64,000 nucleotides of DNA from Primorskyibacter sedentarius (GCF_004342065.1 NZ_SLZU01000001.1:124001-188000), one strand, 5' to 3'; shown: positions 17,990-27,300, counted from the first letter of the stretch. Numbers and translations are program-made. Notes: generated from the sequence alone by a model not told the origin.

Positions 17990-18435
17990 TTGCCCGCAGC
18001 GGCGGCTGTCAGCTTCGCCAGGGCGCCCGCCATCGTCTTCACATAAGGGGCGTCGTCGGGGATCGACAGATCGTCCAGCATCTCTTCGGGGTCTTCATAG
18101 GCCAGCCACACCTGCCCTGCGCCGTCCTTGTAGACCAGCACCCTGAGCGGCAGGAACAGCCCGGCCAGCGCATCATCCTGCATGGCAGGCGTGCCCAGTT
18201 TGGGATTGCCGAAGATCAGCAACTGTTCGTCATCCAGCGCCATGTCGACAGAGGCCGCACCGGCCGCATGGTCAACCCGGGCAAAGACGGTGGCCCCGGC
18301 GCCTTTCACCGCCTCTTCCAGCCGGTCCATCGTTGTGGCCACGTCCCCTGCGGCCTGAACCTTGACGATATCATCATTGCTGGCAAATGCGGGGGCTGCG
18401 ACAAGGCAGACAGCGGCGGCAAGCAGGTGTTTCAT
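17986..18435 (-). CDS. DUF302 domain secreted protein
   Basis: 149-residue protein with a signal peptide (about 1-18, ending APAFA) followed by a DUF302 domain: [22 protein letters not shown], then [14 protein letters not shown] and [22 protein letters not shown]. The domain is common in periplasmic proteins of unknown role. I chose the second of two adjacent ATGs (18435) for its spacing from GGAG. Convergent 4-base overlap with hisA. Confidence 0.87.
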   Translation of the reverse strand: MKHLLAAAVCLVAAPAFASNDDIVKVQAAGDVATTMDRLEEAVKGAGATVFARVDHAAGAASVDMALDDEQLLIFGNPKLGTPAMQDDALAGLFLPLRVLVYKDGAGQVWLAYEDPEEMLDDLSIPDDAPYVKTMAGALAKLTAAAAGN

Positions 18436-18533
18436 CATGCGCTCCATAGGCAAAAATCCAACTGCCATGGTCGTATACCCGTGCGCGCCTGCCCAGAAAC
18501 AATCTCGTGATCGCGCCTTGGGGCGGAATATCG

Positions 18534-19643
18534 CTAGCGCAGCGCGTTGGTCCGGTGCAACCGCACCTTCAGCCCGCCAAAGGACACAGGTGCCCCCTGC
18601 GGCAGAAAGGGCAAACCGGTTGCCTTTGCCAGCCCCGCCTCGCTGGTGACCAACCCCACGCGCCACCCGGCAAAGCGCTCTTTCAGCACCTGCCCCAGCG
18701 ATCCGTACAGCCCGTAAAGCAGCTTCTTGTTGCCGATACGCGCCCCGTAGGGCGGGTTGACCATCACCAAACCCGGCGGGCCTTCGGGCGGCTCCAGCGC
18801 GCTGATCGGCTGACAGGCGAATTGCGTGACGGCTGACACCCCGGCACGCGCCGCATTGGCCTCGCTCATGCGGATGGCGCCAGCATCGCGATCAAACCCG
18901 TAGAAGCGCACAGGCCCCTCAGGCGTAGCCGACGTCCCGCGCAGCGTGGCAAAGGCCCCCGCATCGAACCCGGCAAACTGCTCGAATGCAAAGGCGCGCG
19001 ACCGCCCCGGCAACAGCCCGGACGCCCACTCCGCCGCCTCTATCGGAAACGTCCCTGACCCGCACATCGGGTCGACGACAGGCTCTGCCCCGTCATAGCC
19101 GCATTGCCGCAGAAACAGCGCCGCCAGCGTCTCGCGCATCGGCGCCTTGCCAACGGCCTCCTTGTGCCCGCGCTTGTGCAGCGCCTCGCCCGACGTATCG
19201 ACAGAAAAGCCGCAGAAATTATCTTCGATCCGGGCCAAAATGCGCACCGGCGCGCTATCGGTCACCTCTGCACCCAGCTCTTCGGTGATCGCGCGCACGA
19301 TCCGCTCGCTGGCCGCCCCGGCATGGTAGATCTTCGACCGCCTGCACGTCACCTCGACCTTCACCGGCACATCGGCACGCAACACTTCGCCCCATGGAAA
19401 CTTGCGCGCCCGCTTGTCCAGCTGCGCCAGATGGAACACCGGAAACCCGCCGATCCGCGCCAGGATCCGCCCGGCCCCGCGCAGGCACAGATTGGCGCGC
19501 CAGACATCGGACCAGCCCCCCTGAAAGCTGACACCCCCCGGCACGACCTCAAGCGGTCCAAAGCCAAGCGCGGCAGCCTCTTCTGCCAGCACCTCTTCCA
19601 ACCCCGGCGCTGCGGCCAGGAAAATCTCGAATGTGTTTTCCAT
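18534..19643 (-). CDS. THUMP-domain class I SAM-dependent RNA methyltransferase
   Basis: 369-residue protein: ferredoxin-like and THUMP RNA-binding part (about 1-155), then a Rossmann methyltransferase with VDPMCGSGTFPIEAA (SAM site) and MVNPPYGARIG (NPPY motif for N-methylation of a base). This is the layout of the RlmL N-terminal half, YpsC and Trm14-like enzymes, which make N2-methylguanosine in rRNA or tRNA. It is shorter than bifunctional RlmKL. The exact site modified is not known from sequence. Divergent from hisF. Confidence 0.9.
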   Translation of the reverse strand: MENTFEIFLAAAPGLEEVLAEEAAALGFGPLEVVPGGVSFQGGWSDVWRANLCLRGAGRILARIGGFPVFHLAQLDKRARKFPWGEVLRADVPVKVEVTCRRSKIYHAGAASERIVRAITEELGAEVTDSAPVRILARIEDNFCGFSVDTSGEALHKRGHKEAVGKAPMRETLAALFLRQCGYDGAEPVVDPMCGSGTFPIEAAEWASGLLPGRSRAFAFEQFAGFDAGAFATLRGTSATPEGPVRFYGFDRDAGAIRMSEANAARAGVSAVTQFACQPISALEPPEGPPGLVMVNPPYGARIGNKKLLYGLYGSLGQVLKERFAGWRVGLVTSEAGLAKATGLPFLPQGAPVSFGGLKVRLHRTNALR

Positions 19644-19812
19644 CCCGCACCCTTAGATCAATCCCGCACGCCCCGCGACAGCTTTCTCCGCCGACCTCTC
19701 CATGGCTCGGCGAATGCCTTCGGCGAGGGGCACGCGACATGCAGGCAGCCTGATGCCGCGCGCAGGCTTTCCCGGCTTGCCGCCCGCCCCGCTGCGGCGT
19801 ATGAGAACTCCC

Positions 19813-20574
19813 ATGTTGAAAACCCGCATCATCCCCTGTCTCGACGTGGCCGATGGCCGCGTGGTCAAAGGCGTGAATTTCGTCGATCTGCGCGATGCCG
19901 GCGATCCCGTTGACGCCGCCCGCGCCTATGATGCCGCAGGCGCGGACGAGATCTGCTTTCTCGACATCCACGCCACCCATGAAAACCGCGGCACCATGTT
20001 CGACGTGGTCACCCGCACGGCAGAGCAATGCTTCATTCCGCTCACCGTCGGCGGTGGTGTCCGCACGGTCGCTGATGTCCGCGCGCTTCTGCTTGCCGGT
20101 GCTGACAAGGTCAGCTTCAACTCCGCCGCCGTGGCCGACCCGGATGTCGTTGCCCGCGCCGCTGACCAATTCGGCAGCCAGTGCATCGTGGTGGCCATCG
20201 ACGCGAAAACCGTCTCCCCCGGGAAGTGGGAGATTTTCACCCATGGCGGCCGCCGCCCCACCGGGATCGATGCCGTGGACTTCGCCCGCACCGTCACCGA
20301 AAAGGGCGCCGGGGAGATCCTGCTCACCTCGATGGATCGCGACGGCACGCGCGCAGGATTTAACCTGCCGCTCACGCGCGCCATCTCGGATGCGGTCAAC
20401 GTGCCGGTGATCGCCTCGGGCGGTGTCGGCACGCTGGATCATCTGGTCGAAGGCGTCACCCAAGGCGGCGCCTCGGCCGTCCTCGCAGCCTCGATCTTCC
20501 ACTTCGGCGATTACACGATCGCAGAAGCGAAGGCGCATATGGCCGCCGCAGGTATCCCGATGAGGCTGTCATGA
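19813..20574 (+). CDS. hisF: Imidazole glycerol phosphate synthase, cyclase subunit
   Basis: 253-residue (beta-alpha)8 barrel cyclase that combines with HisH to make IGP and AICAR. The two catalytic aspartates are in [14 protein letters not shown] and [11 protein letters not shown] use ATG 19813 (MLKTRIIP), the canonical family start; another ATG 12 bases upstream is in frame. Its end overlaps hisE by 4 bases. Confidence 0.97.
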   Translation: MLKTRIIPCLDVADGRVVKGVNFVDLRDAGDPVDAARAYDAAGADEICFLDIHATHENRGTMFDVVTRTAEQCFIPLTVGGGVRTVADVRALLLAGADKVSFNSAAVADPDVVARAADQFGSQCIVVAIDAKTVSPGKWEIFTHGGRRPTGIDAVDFARTVTEKGAGEILLTSMDRDGTRAGFNLPLTRAISDAVNVPVIASGGVGTLDHLVEGVTQGGASAVLAASIFHFGDYTIAEAKAHMAAAGIPMRLS

Positions 20575-20882
20575 CCCTCGAAGACCTTGCTGCCATCGTG
20601 GCCGCCCGCGCACAGGCCGATCCGGACAGTAGCTGGACGGCCAAACTGCTCGCCAAGGGCCCCGAGAAATGCGCCGAAAAATTTGGCGAAGAAGCCGTCG
20701 AGGCCATCATCGAAGCCATCAAGGATGACAAACCTCGCCTCACATCCGAGTCCGCAGACGTGCTCTTTCACCTGCTGGTCATGCTGCAATCGCGCAATGT
20801 GCCGCTGTCGGACGTCATGGACGAACTCGCTCGCCGCCAGGGCACCTCCGGCCTCACCGAAAAGGCGTCACGCAGCCAATAG
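20571..20882 (+). CDS. hisE: Phosphoribosyl-ATP pyrophosphatase
   Basis: 103-residue MazG-like pyrophosphatase for the second step of histidine synthesis. [17 protein letters not shown] carries the metal-binding Glu residues and [13 protein letters not shown] the second half of the active site. ATG 20571 overlaps the hisF stop (ATGA), so the two are translationally coupled. It is the last his gene here; hisG, hisD, hisC and hisI are not in the window. Confidence 0.96.
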   Translation: MTLEDLAAIVAARAQADPDSSWTAKLLAKGPEKCAEKFGEEAVEAIIEAIKDDKPRLTSESADVLFHLLVMLQSRNVPLSDVMDELARRQGTSGLTEKASRSQ

Positions 20883-20910
20883 CGGGCTACGGGACGGCGG
20901 GCGGGGCGCC

Positions 20911-20927
20911 TTCCGGCAAAGCCGGAA
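20911..20927. other. Hairpin between convergent hisE and the CoA-binding gene
   Basis: TTCCGGC at 20911-20917 pairs with GCCGGAA at 20921-20927 around a 3-base loop in the 63-base convergent gap. There is no T run on either side, so its role as a terminator is uncertain. Confidence 0.4.
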
Positions 20928-20945
20928 CAGCGGCGCAAGCCGTTC

Positions 20946-21419
20946 CTATAGTTTCGACGACACGATTCCAGTGTTGAACCCGCCCATCCGCAACTCGCCA
21001 AAGAGCCGCTGATACTCGATCTTCGGGCACCTGTTCATCACCACTTCGCAGCCAGCCGCACGGGCCTTCGTGGCAGCCTCTGCATGCTCCACGCCAATCT
21101 GCATCCAGATCGTGCGGAGCCCCGGAAGAACATCAAGTGCCTCGTCAACAATCCCCGGCACCGCTTCGGATCGGCGAAAGACATCCACCATATCCACCGG
21201 CTCATCGATCTCCGACAAGGATCCGCGCACCACGCCCCCGAACAAGCACTTGCCAACGTGGCCGGGGTTCACCGGGATAACCCGATACCCTTTCAGCGCC
21301 AGATAGCGGCCAACATAATGGCTTGGCCTGACAGGGTTCGGCGAAACCCCGACCACCGCGATCACCCGCGTCCGCGTCAGGATTTCTTTCAGAAAAGCAT
21401 CGGAATACGTCTCGCTCAT
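20946..21419 (-). CDS. CoA-binding (YccU-like) protein
   Basis: 157-residue single Rossmann-like CoA-binding domain. RVIAVVGVSPNPVRPSHYVG is the nucleotide-binding start, with VIPVNPGHVG, VDVFRRSEAVP and a Cys in VVMNRCPKIEYQRL. Such short proteins resemble the CoA-binding domain of succinyl-CoA synthetase alpha without the catalytic part. The role is unknown in most bacteria. Confidence 0.88.
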   Translation of the reverse strand: MSETYSDAFLKEILTRTRVIAVVGVSPNPVRPSHYVGRYLALKGYRVIPVNPGHVGKCLFGGVVRGSLSEIDEPVDMVDVFRRSEAVPGIVDEALDVLPGLRTIWMQIGVEHAEAATKARAAGCEVVMNRCPKIEYQRLFGELRMGGFNTGIVSSKL

Positions 21420-21454
21420 GTCGCAACGCTAGCGTCATCTTCGGTCAAGAAAAA

Positions 21455-21550
21455 GCCGAAAAGAAAGGGCGCTCAAGAGCAAGTCTTGAGCGCCAGTCAC
21501 GGAACGAGGGACAGTGATAAAGAGCTGCAGGGTTCCGGCCTGCGCTCTTG
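21455..21550 (-). ncRNA. Candidate small RNA or structured 3' element with intrinsic terminator
   Basis: On the minus strand three stem-loops follow one another: a 9-base-pair stem with one bulge (21522-21531 with 21539-21547), a short TCAC/GTGA stem (21497-21500 with 21514-21517), and a perfect 11-base-pair stem (21468-21478 with 21484-21494) followed by CCTTTCTTTT, a good intrinsic terminator. A CCTCC motif lies about 35 bases upstream. It could be an independent sRNA or the 3' end of the DUF2235 transcript, which ends 88 bases earlier. No clear promoter is visible and the 5' end is unknown. Confidence 0.45.
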
Positions 21551-21637
21551 TTAGAGTAGATAGGCAACACATCCGAACTTAAAAGGAGGCATCAAGAAAA
21601 TGTGATTGACAGGCCCATGCCGACAGATTCGCGGCGT

Positions 21638-22699
21638 TCAGACCGCCTGCGCTTCCCCCGATGGCGGAAGGGTGCGGGTTGGCTCTGCCGTTTCATGCAC
21701 CCGCTCGGACGGATCCACCCCAACGGTTCGGGCCTGCCTGAGGAAGAAGAGCTTCCCCGCCCCGCGCCACGTCCCGACCGAAGGTGCCTGCACGTCACAA
21801 GGGAATCGTTGCTTCCAGCCTTCGGGCAATGGCAGGCCGCAGGCTTCGGCGCGCTCCAGCATCCAGACCAAGGGGATGTTCGATAACGGCCGCGACGCGT
21901 CATGACCGCCGAGCTGCCCGCCGACATCACCATGCGTGCCGCGAAACCAGACCTGCTCCACATCTCCGGACCAGTCGCTCGGCGTGTTCCACAACACCGG
22001 CTGATACGCCATGCGAGTCTCGTCCAGCGCCAGCGCGTGATAGCCGTGATGAATGGTTGGCCCCAATTCGTGGCTGTGAAACTCGTGCCGGTCTTCGGTC
22101 AGCCGCCACAGTACCGGAAAACGCAAACCCAGCGCCTTCACCGTGTCCCACACACCGACCATTTCAATGGGCGCTTCCGGGTGGCAGTGCTTTTTCCCAT
22201 ATTCGCGTGTTGCACGCCCGACCGGATCACACTGATACAGGCGAAAAATCGTCCGGATATTGCGCACTGTCGCTTCCTCGGGGCGCAACAGCCCCACCCT
22301 GTCGATGATCCCCGCCAGTGACCGGACGGCATAGGCGCCCCGCGAATATCCGAAAAAGAAAATCCGGTCGCCCGGGCGATAGCGCGATGCCAGAAACCCA
22401 TAGGCGCGCCGGATCTGGCGGTTGATCCCCCGGCCGGTCAGGACATCCGTGGTGCTGCGCCATTCGCGCCATTGGATGCCCGCCTCGTAATACAGCGACA
22501 GCTGCCCGTTCATTTCCTCTAAAAGGCGGTAGGTCAGCCCGGCATTGGTCTCTTCCCCCGGTTTCAGCGAGGACATCGTCCCGTCAAGGATGACGACATG
22601 GGTGCGCGCACCACGCCGGGCGCTCAGCGCCGAATGATCGGCGCGAAACGTCCGGCGTAACCAGCCGGCAATCCTGTCATTCAGCCGCGATGGCCGCAT
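21638..22699 (-). CDS. DUF2235 alpha/beta-hydrolase domain protein
   Basis: 353-residue cytosolic protein with a DUF2235 domain. The strand HVVILDGT near residue 33 and the nucleophile elbow FFGYSRGAYAVRSLAG (GxSxG, Ser in GYSRG) are clear, followed by VGVWDTVKALG and WFRGTHGDVGG, the usual landmarks. DUF2235 includes type VI secretion phospholipase effectors and uncharacterised housekeeping hydrolases; no secretion genes or VgrG-like partners are near, so an effector role is not supported. The best start (ATG 22699) overlaps the upstream gene by 23 bases. Confidence 0.87.
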   Translation of the reverse strand: MRPSRLNDRIAGWLRRTFRADHSALSARRGARTHVVILDGTMSSLKPGEETNAGLTYRLLEEMNGQLSLYYEAGIQWREWRSTTDVLTGRGINRQIRRAYGFLASRYRPGDRIFFFGYSRGAYAVRSLAGIIDRVGLLRPEEATVRNIRTIFRLYQCDPVGRATREYGKKHCHPEAPIEMVGVWDTVKALGLRFPVLWRLTEDRHEFHSHELGPTIHHGYHALALDETRMAYQPVLWNTPSDWSGDVEQVWFRGTHGDVGGQLGGHDASRPLSNIPLVWMLERAEACGLPLPEGWKQRFPCDVQAPSVGTWRGAGKLFFLRQARTVGVDPSERVHETAEPTRTLPPSGEAQAV

Positions 22700-24974
22700 C
22701 CTGCAACATTCCCCATACTCTGTGCGGCGTGAACGGCATATCCGCCTGCCGCACGCCTTTGTCCCACAAGGCGTCCTGCACCGCATTGGCCACGGCGGCC
22801 AGCGCCCCCACGGTCCCGGCCTCGCCACAGCCTTTCATCCCCATCGGGTTGGCCGTCGACGGCACCGGACGTGTGGAGAAAGAAATCATCGGCATATTAT
22901 CGGCACGCGGCACCGCGTAGTCCATGAACGAGGCCGTGAGCAGTTGCCCGTCCTCGTCATAGACCACCCGTTCCGTGATCGCCTGCCCAAGCCCTTGCGC
23001 CACCCCGCCATGCACCTGACCTTCGGCCAGCATCGGGTTGATCAGGTTGCCGAAATCATCCACGACCGTATAGCGGTCCACCACGACAACGCCCGTATCC
23101 GGGTCAATCTCCACCTCTGCGATATGGGCACCGTTGGGATAGGACCGCCCCGGCAGTTCGTCGCGGGTTTCATGCCGCAGAAGATCCTCGCGCCCTGCCT
23201 TGCGCGCCATCTGGGCGACTTCGAGCATCGTCGGCGTCACATTCGACCCCTCGGCGCGGAACTGCACGTCGTCAAAGCTGACCTGCGCCGGATCGACACC
23301 CAGCTCACCTGCCAGGAATTCCGAAAACGCGGTGACGATATTGGCAACTGCCTTCAGCGTGACATTGGTCTGCGTGGTGACAGAACGTGACCCGCCCGTG
23401 CCGCCGCCCTTGGCGATCAGGTCACTGTCGCCCTGCACGATGCGGATCTGATCCGCCGGAATGCCCGTTTGGTCGGACAGGAACTGCGCATACACCGTCT
23501 CGTGGCCCTGCCCGTTCGACTGTGTTCCGACAAAAAGGGTCACGCTGCCATCCTCCTCGAACTCAACTCGGGCACCTTCGGAAGGATCACCCAGAATACT
23601 TTCGATATAGTAACAGATGCCCAGACCGCGCAGACGTCCCTTTGCTTCGCTCGCCGCCCGGCGCGCGGCAAGCCCTGAAAGATCGGCCTGGTCCGCGGCA
23701 GCGTCCAGCAGCTTGGCGAATTCGCCCACATCATAGAGCTCTCCGGTGGCGGTCTTGTAAGGGAACGCAGCCTCGGGGATGAAGTTCCGCTTGCGCAGCT
23801 CTACCGGATCGACGCCCAGCTCCCGCGCGGCGCGATCCATCAGGCGTTCCAACAGGTAGATCGCTTCCGGTCGCCCCGCGCCGCGATAGGCATCGACGGG
23901 CGCCGTGTTGGTAAAGAACCCCTCTGCCCGCAGCCATGTGGTCTGCACGTCATAAGTGCCCATCAGCACGCGGCTGAACAAAAGGGTCTGGATGGCTTGG
24001 GCAAACTGCGAATTATAGGCGCCCAGATTGAATTTCGTATGAACCCTGTATGCGGTGATCTTGTGATCCGCGTCAAAGGCCAGCTCTCCAAGGCTGACCA
24101 GATCGCGCCCGCCATTATCCGACAGCATCGCCTCTGTCCGGTCGGACATCCAGCGCACGGGACGCCCCAGCGTCTTGGCCGCAAAGGCCGCGACGTGATA
24201 TTCAGGATATGCGAAACTTTTCATCCCAAAGCCGCCGCCCACATCGGGATTGGTCACGCGGACCTTTTCCGGCGGCAGGCCGAACGCACTGGCGAGCAGC
24301 GATTTCTGCCCCCAGACCCCCTGCCCGTTCACCGACAGGTGCAGCTTGTCACCATCACATTCGGCAAAACAGCCGCGCGGCTCCATCGAACAGACCATGA
24401 TGCGGTTGTCCTCGACCTCCAGACTGACAACATGGGCCGCTGCCTCAAAGGCCGCATTGCAGGCGTCCTCGTCGCCCAACCCGTAGTCAAGCGCGCGGTT
24501 GTCCGGTGCCTCTTCGTGGATGGCCACCTCTCCGGGAACCCAGTGCATCTGGGCGGGCAACTCGTCATAATCCAGCTCGATCAGCTCTGCCGCGTCCTTG
24601 GCCGCCTCCATCGTGTCGGCAATAACCATCGCGACCGCTTCACCGACATGGCGCAGCTTGCCGCGCGCCAGCACCGGACGGTCGGGCGCCGCACCATCCG
24701 TGCCATCGCGGTTAGGCTGGGTCGTGCCGGGGATGTTGATATCGATCCCACCATCCAGCAGATCCTGCGCCGTCAGTACGGCATACACCCCAGGGGCTGC
24801 CCGCGCCTCTGAGACATCCAGCATGGTGATCGTGGCATGTGCGACGGGCGAGCGGAACACGAAGGCAAACAGCGCCCCTTCCGGCACGATATCATCGACA
24901 TACCGCCCATGCCCGGTGAGGAACCGAACATCCTCAACCCGCCTGACACTCTGGCTTTTTCCAAACTTGTCCAT
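22677..24974 (-). CDS. Xanthine dehydrogenase/CoxL-family molybdopterin-binding subunit
   Basis: 765-residue large subunit of a molybdenum hydroxylase. The family start SVRRVEDVRFLTGHGRYVDD, a domain with GGGFGMKSFAYPE, and a C-terminal GMKGCGEAGTVGA with the catalytic Glu are present. The active-site loop reads AYRGAGR (362-368), the form II type, not the AYxCSFR loop of true CO dehydrogenase, so the substrate is probably an organic compound or aldehyde. No FAD or 2Fe-2S subunit gene is adjacent, which is unusual. ATG 24974 has GGGGAG upstream. Confidence 0.9.
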   Translation of the reverse strand: MDKFGKSQSVRRVEDVRFLTGHGRYVDDIVPEGALFAFVFRSPVAHATITMLDVSEARAAPGVYAVLTAQDLLDGGIDINIPGTTQPNRDGTDGAAPDRPVLARGKLRHVGEAVAMVIADTMEAAKDAAELIELDYDELPAQMHWVPGEVAIHEEAPDNRALDYGLGDEDACNAAFEAAAHVVSLEVEDNRIMVCSMEPRGCFAECDGDKLHLSVNGQGVWGQKSLLASAFGLPPEKVRVTNPDVGGGFGMKSFAYPEYHVAAFAAKTLGRPVRWMSDRTEAMLSDNGGRDLVSLGELAFDADHKITAYRVHTKFNLGAYNSQFAQAIQTLLFSRVLMGTYDVQTTWLRAEGFFTNTAPVDAYRGAGRPEAIYLLERLMDRAARELGVDPVELRKRNFIPEAAFPYKTATGELYDVGEFAKLLDAAADQADLSGLAARRAASEAKGRLRGLGICYYIESILGDPSEGARVEFEEDGSVTLFVGTQSNGQGHETVYAQFLSDQTGIPADQIRIVQGDSDLIAKGGGTGGSRSVTTQTNVTLKAVANIVTAFSEFLAGELGVDPAQVSFDDVQFRAEGSNVTPTMLEVAQMARKAGREDLLRHETRDELPGRSYPNGAHIAEVEIDPDTGVVVVDRYTVVDDFGNLINPMLAEGQVHGGVAQGLGQAITERVVYDEDGQLLTASFMDYAVPRADNMPMISFSTRPVPSTANPMGMKGCGEAGTVGALAAVANAVQDALWDKGVRQADMPFTPHRVWGMLQDAAIAAE

Positions 24975-25140
24975 GTCGCGCACTCCCCAGCATGTCTTCT
25001 GCATTCGGGGGCGAGACTAATCTCTGGCGGCGGAGTGTCCAGCCCTGACCCGGCCATCCACGTCGCCCGGTGCGAATTGAACGGCACGCGCGGCAGCACT
25101 CAGACAGGCCGCTTACCGAGCGAACTGCCCGGCGCAATGC

Positions 25141-25740
25141 TCAGGACTCTTCGTCAATCCCGTAGCGGCTGAACACGCCGCTCTGCGTCATGAAAAAGAC
25201 GAAGATCGCAGCACTCAGCCCGAAGGTCTTGAAATAGACCCAGGTTTCGGTGCTCATCGTCCGCCAGATCACCTCGTTCAGGACGGCGAGCCCAAGGAAG
25301 AACGCCGTCAGGCGCCGCGTCAGGATCATCCAGCCTTCCTGCTCCAGCGGCATGACCTCTTCCATCACGTATTTCAAATAGCTCTCGCCGCGCAGCAATC
25401 CGACACCAAGCGCACCGCCGAACAGCAGGTAGATCATCGTCGGCTTCATCTTGAAGAACTGGTCATCGTTGAACCAGACGCTCAGCCCGCCGAACACCAC
25501 CACCAGAACCAGCGTCGCGACCTGCATCCGCGACAGTCTTCCCGTCAGCTTCCACAACGCCAGCGTTGAAAGGATCATCAGCGGCACGAAGCCCGCCGTT
25601 GCCAGTATGAAACCGTCATATTCTGTCCCGCCGATCAGGAAACTGCGGTCCTTCAGGCGCAGATAGGCCACGAAGAACAGGACAATGGGGCCAAGCTCCA
25701 GTGCCAGTTTCAGTATCGGGTTGATCTTGCGCTCTGCCAA
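25141..25740 (-). CDS. Septation protein A / YciB (IspZ) family membrane protein
   Basis: 199-residue inner-membrane protein with about five to six helices, starting ERKINPILKLALELGPI, the family hallmark, with VLNEVIWRTMSTETWVYFKTFG near the end. YciB-type proteins affect cell envelope integrity and septation. I place the start at TTG 25740 because GGAGG lies 6 bases upstream and homologues begin here; an upstream TTG at 25773 would overlap the neighbouring stop. Confidence 0.9.
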   Translation of the reverse strand: MAERKINPILKLALELGPIVLFFVAYLRLKDRSFLIGGTEYDGFILATAGFVPLMILSTLALWKLTGRLSRMQVATLVLVVVFGGLSVWFNDDQFFKMKPTMIYLLFGGALGVGLLRGESYLKYVMEEVMPLEQEGWMILTRRLTAFFLGLAVLNEVIWRTMSTETWVYFKTFGLSAAIFVFFMTQSGVFSRYGIDEES

Positions 25741-25769
25741 TTCAGGCCTCCATCCGGGGTGATGCGGGC

Positions 25770-26672
25770 TCAACCGCCAATTTCAACTATGACCGCGCCC
25801 GCCGCAATCAAGGCCATGAGCGCAATACGTCGCGGCCCGACCGTCTCTTTCAGCACCAGCCATCCGATCAGCGCCGCAAAAACGGTGGAGGTTTCGCGCA
25901 ATACAGCCGCTTCGCCCACCTTGTCCAGCCGGGTCGCCAGCATGATGGAGCCGAAACTGAAAAAGGCGACGATGCCGCCCACCACGCCCCGTATCAGAAG
26001 CGGCGGCAGCGTGGGCCGCTGCGCCATGTTGCGCCAGCGCAGCACGCCCAGTAAGGGAAAGGCAAGCCCGTCGATCATGAAGAACCAAGCCAGAAAGGTG
26101 AACGGGTCCGACGTGGCCCGGATGCCGAACGCGTCATAGGTCGTGTAGAGCGCGACGAACAGCCCTGTTATGACGGCCAGCATCAGCGCCACCCAAAGCG
26201 TGTCGCGCTCTTGCGTCAGGAAAATCAGGTTATAGACCGCAAGCCCGAAGATACCGGCCAGAAGAACGCCAACCCCCATCCATTGCACCGCCGTGAACAC
26301 CTCGCCGAAGATCAGGTAGGCGCCGATGACGGCAAACAGCGGCCCCGTGCCCCGCACCACGGGGTAGACGACCGTATAGGCGCCCTTGGTATAGGCCTGC
26401 GCCTGCAACAGCTTGTAGGCCGTGTGGATCACGAAGGCCCCAAGGAATATCACCCAAATATGCGGCTCTGGCCACGGCACCACGAAAAGCGCAAAAGGCG
26501 CCGCCATCAACCCATAGCTGCCATCAATTGCCGCCCGGCTGAGCCACGGGTCATGCCGCCCCTTCTGAAGCGCCCCGAACACCGCATGCAGAATGGCCGC
26601 GAGGATCGCCAGCACAAGTGCCAGCTGATGCCCGGCTTGCGTCCCTTCAAGAGAGATGAGCCACGCGCTCAT
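25770..26672 (-). CDS. DMT-superfamily (EamA-like) transporter
   Basis: 300-residue inner-membrane protein with about ten helices in two repeated halves, the drug/metabolite transporter fold. The second repeat contains GEAAVLRETSTVFAALIGWLVLKE, a typical EamA end. The substrate is unknown. It is the upstream member of a two-gene minus-strand unit with the YciB gene and is divergent from the MgtC-like gene. Confidence 0.87.
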   Translation of the reverse strand: MSAWLISLEGTQAGHQLALVLAILAAILHAVFGALQKGRHDPWLSRAAIDGSYGLMAAPFALFVVPWPEPHIWVIFLGAFVIHTAYKLLQAQAYTKGAYTVVYPVVRGTGPLFAVIGAYLIFGEVFTAVQWMGVGVLLAGIFGLAVYNLIFLTQERDTLWVALMLAVITGLFVALYTTYDAFGIRATSDPFTFLAWFFMIDGLAFPLLGVLRWRNMAQRPTLPPLLIRGVVGGIVAFFSFGSIMLATRLDKVGEAAVLRETSTVFAALIGWLVLKETVGPRRIALMALIAAGAVIVEIGG

Positions 26673-26756
26673 CCCCGGCCCCGGCTGATGGAACCCTGCA
26701 ACAGATTTCGGGGTTGAGAAGGCAGAGCTTTCAGGGATGGGAGTGAGGCAACCGGC

Positions 26757-27233
26757 ATGTACCAGACCATCGTGAACGAATTCCAGGGCAGCTTTGCCGC
26801 CGTGCCCCCGGTGATCGCGGCGATCCGCCTGTCAGCCGCGCTGTTCTTCGCAGGCATCGTCGGGTTCGAAAGAGAGCGGCGCGAGAAACCGGCAGGGTTG
26901 CGCACGCATATGCTGGTGTCGATGGCGGCCTGTCTGTTCATCCTTCTCAGCCTGCAACTGGCCGAGATGTTTCCCGACAGCGATATCCGCGTCGATCCCC
27001 TGCGATTGATTGAGGCTGTGACGGCCGGTGTCGCCTTCCTTGCGGCGGGGATCATCTTTACCTCGGGCGGCAAGGTGCGCAACACGACAACGGGCGCGTC
27101 GATGTGGCTTGCAGGCGCGATCGGCCTTGCCTGCGGGTCCGGCCAACTGCCGCTGGCAGCGCTTGCCACCGGAATCGTGCTGGCCGTGCTGCTGGTCCTG
27201 CGGCAGGTCGAACGATGGATGGGCACGCGGTAG
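26757..27233 (+). CDS. MgtC/SapB family membrane protein
   Basis: 158-residue membrane protein with the MgtC N-terminal domain: IRLSAALFFAGIVGFERERREKPAGLRTH, then VAFLAAGIIF, about four to five helices. It is the short form lacking the C-terminal ACT-like domain of Salmonella MgtC. The role of short forms is not known; magnesium stress or membrane potential are possibilities from the family. Start ATG 26757. Confidence 0.9.
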   Translation: MYQTIVNEFQGSFAAVPPVIAAIRLSAALFFAGIVGFERERREKPAGLRTHMLVSMAACLFILLSLQLAEMFPDSDIRVDPLRLIEAVTAGVAFLAAGIIFTSGGKVRNTTTGASMWLAGAIGLACGSGQLPLAALATGIVLAVLLVLRQVERWMGTR

Positions 27234-27247
27234 GGCCGCCCCCGGAA

Positions 27248-27268
27248 CGCACAAGATCCCCTTGTGCG
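27248..27268. other. Hairpin between convergent mgtC-like gene and ftsY
   Basis: CGCACAAG at 27248-27255 pairs perfectly with CTTGTGCG at 27261-27268 around a 5-base loop. It lies in the 67-base convergent gap and could act as a two-way terminator or block, though neither side has a strong T run. Confidence 0.5.
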
Positions 27269-27300
27269 ACAATCCGGGCAAAAGCTGGCCCCACTGTGCT

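Noticed and set aside
21638-22699. DUF2235 protein as a type VI secretion phospholipase effector
   Set aside because: No VgrG, PAAR, adaptor or immunity gene is adjacent and the domain also occurs in non-secreted proteins.
22677-24974. Carbon monoxide dehydrogenase (coxL form I)
   Set aside because: The active-site loop is AYRGAGR, not AYxCSFR, and there are no coxM, coxS or maturation genes nearby.
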